Positions 7,383 to 9,754 of a DNA stretch of 9,754 bases are shown piece after piece (position 1 is the first letter of the stretch; every line of letters begins with the position of its first letter). Origin of the DNA: Bacteroidota bacterium (GTDB lineage: Bacteria > Bacteroidota > Bacteroidia > UKL13-3); NCBI GenBank assembly GCA_947449515.1, contig CANFSD010000047.1:1-9754 (forward strand), given 5' to 3'. The position numbers and the translations under genes were made by a program. The notes under the pieces were generated by a model that searched no databases, was not told the DNA's origin, and was given only the letters and a program-made list of their open reading frames with translations.

Positions 7383-7401
7383 TTGGCTCGAACCAATTAG
7401 T
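7378..7401 (+). terminator. Short hairpin spanning the convergent porin / amidinohydrolase junction
   Basis: Bases 7378-7386 pair with 7393-7401 (nine pairs, two of them T-G) around the six-base loop CTCGAA. The whole 14-base intergenic gap lies inside it and both stop codons are part of the stem. No T-run follows, so it is not a textbook intrinsic terminator; pairing is better in rightward RNA, where the wobbles are tolerated. It may contribute to ending the porin transcript or shielding its 3' end. Confidence 0.35.
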
Positions 7402-8329
7402 AATACATCATTTTCATGCAGAATACACTGCCACCAGACTTCATAAACTCGCTGGTTTCAACTTCATAAATTTGGTAGCCACACTTTTGTAAAGCAGCTT
7501 TTGCGGCCGTGCTTCCTATTTGAATAATTGCAGCTTTTTGTTTTGTATTATTATTGTTTACCACATGGGCATTGAGGCAAAATGTTTGAATGGCTTCTTC
7601 CATTGGGATTTCAAAAATTTCATCAAAGCATTGTTGAAGCAAGGCAAAACCTGCTTCTGTAAAGGCTTCTTTACAGAGCATCACTTGTGTTTCGGAAAGT
7701 GGTACAAAACAAGTATCGAGGTGGTAAAAGTTTTCATTGATTAATTCTAAAGCAATGATTGGCACATTTAACTCTTTGCTCAACTCCTCGTAGGCATTGG
7801 TTTTACTACGATGTCCATATCCTCCATAGAGTAATTGCTTTCCTGGATGTGGTATGGTATCGCCCATTCCTTCAAATAAATCTGTGTTCTTAAAGTGCTT
7901 TGGGGTATAGTCTAGGTTTTGATAAAATTGCTCAAAAAATGGGACCTCATTTTGACGCGATGGGTGGCGCATTTTACTCATCCAAACTAATTTATCATTG
8001 TAAGGAGAAAGATAGGGAAAACTTTGATTGGCGCAGAAAACCATATCCTCGCAGCCTTCTACCCCATCAATTATTTTTATTTCTTGTAGCAATCCATCCT
8101 CAACAAGTTTTTGATAAATGGCTTTTAACCCATTCCATTGTTGAATGGCTTTACTCTTATTTAAAGAGGAAGCCATACCTTCCATGTGGATATTTTTAAC
8201 ATCAATTATATCAAAGTAATCAGGGCTACACATCAATACCTTTAGGGGTTCTTCCCTCCTTTTTAAGTCATTTATTGTAAAAGGTAATTTTCCGCTTTGG
8301 TATACTTTGAAAGTTTCCTTACTTATCAT
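7397..8329 (-). CDS. Arginine deiminase / dimethylarginine dimethylaminohydrolase-like amidinohydrolase, 310 aa
   Basis: Cytoplasmic member of the guanidino-group-modifying enzyme superfamily, which hydrolyses a guanidino substrate through a covalent cysteine intermediate. Visible motifs in order: VLMCSPDYF (31-39), EDMVFCANQ (94-102, guanidinium-binding acid), FEGMGD (152-157), GYGHRS (170-175), FYHLDTCF (201-208; catalytic His203 with Asp205), and EFMKSGGSVFCMKM (294-307; nucleophile Cys304). The residue before Cys304 is Phe, where relatives more often have His, Lys or Arg. Length is normal for the group. Substrate could be arginine, methylated arginine, or arginine taken to ornithine as in arginine dihydrolases; sequence alone does not decide. 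ATG 8329 is chosen over a TTG at 8386, which would add 19 hydrophobic residues read through the divergent promoter region. It is divergent from a second, exported arginine/agmatine-type deiminase across 67 bases and convergent with the porin. Confidence 0.85.
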   Translation of the reverse strand: MISKETFKVYQSGKLPFTINDLKRREEPLKVLMCSPDYFDIIDVKNIHMEGMASSLNKSKAIQQWNGLKAIYQKLVEDGLLQEIKIIDGVEGCEDMVFCANQSFPYLSPYNDKLVWMSKMRHPSRQNEVPFFEQFYQNLDYTPKHFKNTDLFEGMGDTIPHPGKQLLYGGYGHRSKTNAYEELSKELNVPIIALELINENFYHLDTCFVPLSETQVMLCKEAFTEAGFALLQQCFDEIFEIPMEEAIQTFCLNAHVVNNNNTKQKAAIIQIGSTAAKAALQKCGYQIYEVETSEFMKSGGSVFCMKMMYY

Positions 8330-8331
8330 AA

Positions 8332-8369
8332 GTTCGAATATTAATTTGTACGAAAATAAGAATTCGAAC
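8332..8369. promoter_or_regulatory. Inverted repeat in the divergent gap, candidate shared operator
   Basis: GTTCGAAT at 8332-8339 and its exact reverse complement ATTCGAAC at 8362-8369 are separated by 22 bases, with centres 30 bp (about three helical turns) apart. Each arm contains the self-complementary TTCGAA. The pair lies in the 67-bp gap (8330-8396) between the two divergent guanidino enzymes; the left arm starts three bases from the leftward ATG. The arrangement suits a dimeric regulator acting on both promoters, but no regulator gene is in the window. No clear -33/-7 pair was found for either gene. Confidence 0.4.
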
Positions 8370-8396
8370 AGAGTAAATACTATCAACGATCACTAT

Positions 8397-9754
8397 ATGA
8401 ATGGAAAATTAGTTTTGAAAGGCCTTTGCTTTTCACTTTTGGCAATTGGAATGAGTTCTTCCAGTGAAGCCCAAACCCAGCGACCAGCAAAGAAACCTGC
8501 TTATCAAACTGCACAGGAAAAGGCCATGCGCAATCCCGTTAGAAATGAAAATTTGTTTAAAAGAAGCTTGAACAAGGCAATGCCTTTTGGAATTATTTCT
8601 CCAGGAGAGTTTGAAGAATCACAAGCGGTTGCTATCAGTTGGTCGTTTGATTACGATATAAATGGCAACCCTTCTGGAATGGACATTACCTCAGTTTACG
8701 CCGACGTATCTGCGCAATTGGCTAATGCCATTCAACAAGAATGTACTGTTTGGATTAAAGTATTAAAAAACAGTGATACCACCATTATTAAAAACAATAT
8801 GGCAACGCGTGGCATGCCATTAACCAATTATAAGTTCATAGTAAACAATGGAGATGATTGGTGGACGAGGGATTATGGCCCAATGGCATTTTATTCAAAA
8901 AACTTGGATAGCATAGGTTTTGTAGACATGAAATATTATGATGGCAGGGATAACGATAATTTATTTCCATCGCAATTGGCCGCCGCTATGGGTTATGAAA
9001 ATTATGAGACAACCTTAAATGCTGAGGGAGGAAATTTAATGGCAGATGGATTTGGACGTTTATTCTTTAGTGATGTTATTCCTACTATAAATGCCGAAAA
9101 TGGCGTTCATACCAGTCCTTGGAGCACGCAACAAACCAATGATACCCTTTTGAACTTATTTAATACACCCAACCTAACCAATTTGGTTTCATTAAAATGT
9201 GATGGTGGAACCGGACATATAGATTTATATGTTAAATTAATTGATGAACAATCCTTAATAGTTGCGCAATACCCTTCTGAGATTACTTCAAACGACAAAA
9301 AGATTATTGAAGACAATTACCAGTATTTAACAACGCTAAAAAGTACTTACAACAGGCCTTTCAGGATAATAAGGGTTGAGCATCCAACAGACGACAATGG
9401 CTTACATACCAATAGAAATTGCACACAATTAAACAATGATGCACGTAATTTTATCAATGGATTAACCGTTAATGGAAGCTTCATTTTTCCTTCCTATTAC
9501 GATGGTTTTACTGGAAATGCAGTTCAACACAGAAGGATTATGGCTTTTTACAAGCAAACATTTCCTGGATATAAAATTGTTCCGATAGACAGCAGAGAGT
9601 TATCGCCATTGGGAGGTGCCATTCATTGCATTACCATGCAAATTCCGGTTGAAAATCCTATTCGTTTTTGGCATCCAAGTGTGGATGGCATTGTTCCAGC
9701 CTTGAGCAAATACCATATTGTAGCTAAAATTGACAACAAAAGTGGCATCAAGGA
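8397..9754 (+). CDS. Exported agmatine deiminase / peptidyl-arginine deiminase family protein, partial (452 codons seen)
   Basis: Member of the Porphyromonas-type peptidyl-arginine deiminase / agmatine deiminase family, which converts a guanidino group to a ureido group plus ammonia. The signal peptide (MNGKLVLKG, hydrophobic core, SSEA|Q) covers residues 1-25, so it acts outside the cytoplasm. Motifs: PGEFEESQAVAISW (69-82), DDWWTRDYGP (153-162, substrate acid and Arg), EGGNLMADG (210-218), GTGHIDLYVKL (271-281; His274 and Asp276), NFINGLTVNG (351-360, likely catalytic Asn354) and LGGAIHCITMQIP (405-417; nucleophile Cys411). The GP after TRDY and HCITMQIP look agmatine-deiminase-like, while the export signal and overall layout fit peptidyl-arginine deiminases; the substrate is unresolved. 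All catalytic residues are present. The frame runs off the right edge in the middle of residue 453, just past the catalytic domain. Related Bacteroidota proteins often continue into an Ig-like segment and a T9SS sorting domain, which cannot be seen here. Start ATG 8397 directly precedes the signal peptide. Confidence 0.88.
   Translation, partial: MNGKLVLKGLCFSLLAIGMSSSSEAQTQRPAKKPAYQTAQEKAMRNPVRNENLFKRSLNKAMPFGIISPGEFEESQAVAISWSFDYDINGNPSGMDITSVYADVSAQLANAIQQECTVWIKVLKNSDTTIIKNNMATRGMPLTNYKFIVNNGDDWWTRDYGPMAFYSKNLDSIGFVDMKYYDGRDNDNLFPSQLAAAMGYENYETTLNAEGGNLMADGFGRLFFSDVIPTINAENGVHTSPWSTQQTNDTLLNLFNTPNLTNLVSLKCDGGTGHIDLYVKLIDEQSLIVAQYPSEITSNDKKIIEDNYQYLTTLKSTYNRPFRIIRVEHPTDDNGLHTNRNCTQLNNDARNFINGLTVNGSFIFPSYYDGFTGNAVQHRRIMAFYKQTFPGYKIVPIDSRELSPLGGAIHCITMQIPVENPIRFWHPSVDGIVPALSKYHIVAKIDNKSGIK

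Noticed and set aside
7900..8199. 99-aa plus-strand open frame
   Set aside because: Antisense to the amidinohydrolase over its conserved FEGMGD and EDMVF motifs; no independent signal.
8341..8348. TTAATTTG as a -7 promoter element for the rightward deiminase
   Set aside because: One mismatch to TAnnTTTG, and the nearest upstream TTTG (8306-8309) is 31 bases away instead of about 19.
9107..9316. 69-aa minus-strand open frame
   Set aside because: Antisense to the exported deiminase, including its GHID motif.

Overview
The window looks like chromosomal DNA of a member of the Bacteroidota. The DNA is AT-rich and tightly packed, with no convincing Shine-Dalgarno sequences and A/T-rich leaders. 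Signal peptides end in the typical ...A|Q cut. Two proteins end in type IX secretion system (T9SS) type A sorting domains, and there is a Bacteroidota-type large outer-membrane porin. No tRNA, rRNA, CRISPR array, transposase or prophage gene is visible. No gap between genes exceeds about 100 bases.

Layout. Bases 1-83 hold two adjacent GNRA-capped hairpins, the second a good rho-independent terminator for a gene lying off the left edge. Next is a leftward pair (84-1470): a classical short-chain dehydrogenase, preceded by a thioredoxin-fold AhpC/TSA-type protein that has lost its second active-site cysteine. A 97-bp divergent gap separates this from a rightward four-gene run (1568-7382). The run contains a GNAT-like acetyltransferase, two tandem secreted LVIVD / choice-of-anchor-B-like beta-propeller paralogs with C-terminal sorting domains, and a large putative porin. 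Junctions within the run are a 1-nt gap, a 1-nt overlap (TAATG) and a 10-nt gap, so it is very likely one operon. Two of its genes appear to start with TTG.

The right part carries two guanidino-group-modifying enzymes, transcribed divergently from a 67-bp gap. One is a cytoplasmic arginine deiminase / dimethylargininase-like hydrolase (7397-8329, minus). The other is an exported agmatine/peptidyl-arginine deiminase-like enzyme (8397 onward, plus), cut by the right edge. The gap holds an 8-bp perfect inverted repeat with centres 30 bp apart, a candidate shared operator. The cytoplasmic enzyme is convergent with the porin across only 14 bases, which form a short hairpin.

How the genes may fit together (inference). 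The central operon would put two surface-attached or released beta-propeller proteins and a porin in the outer envelope, which suggests a surface or uptake role of unknown substrate. The right-hand pair would deiminate arginine-type groups outside and inside the cell and could be co-regulated. The strongest points for follow-up are the paralogous propeller pair with its invariant histidine/acidic set, the divergent guanidino-enzyme pair with its palindromic gap, and the cysteine-depleted thioredoxin-like protein.
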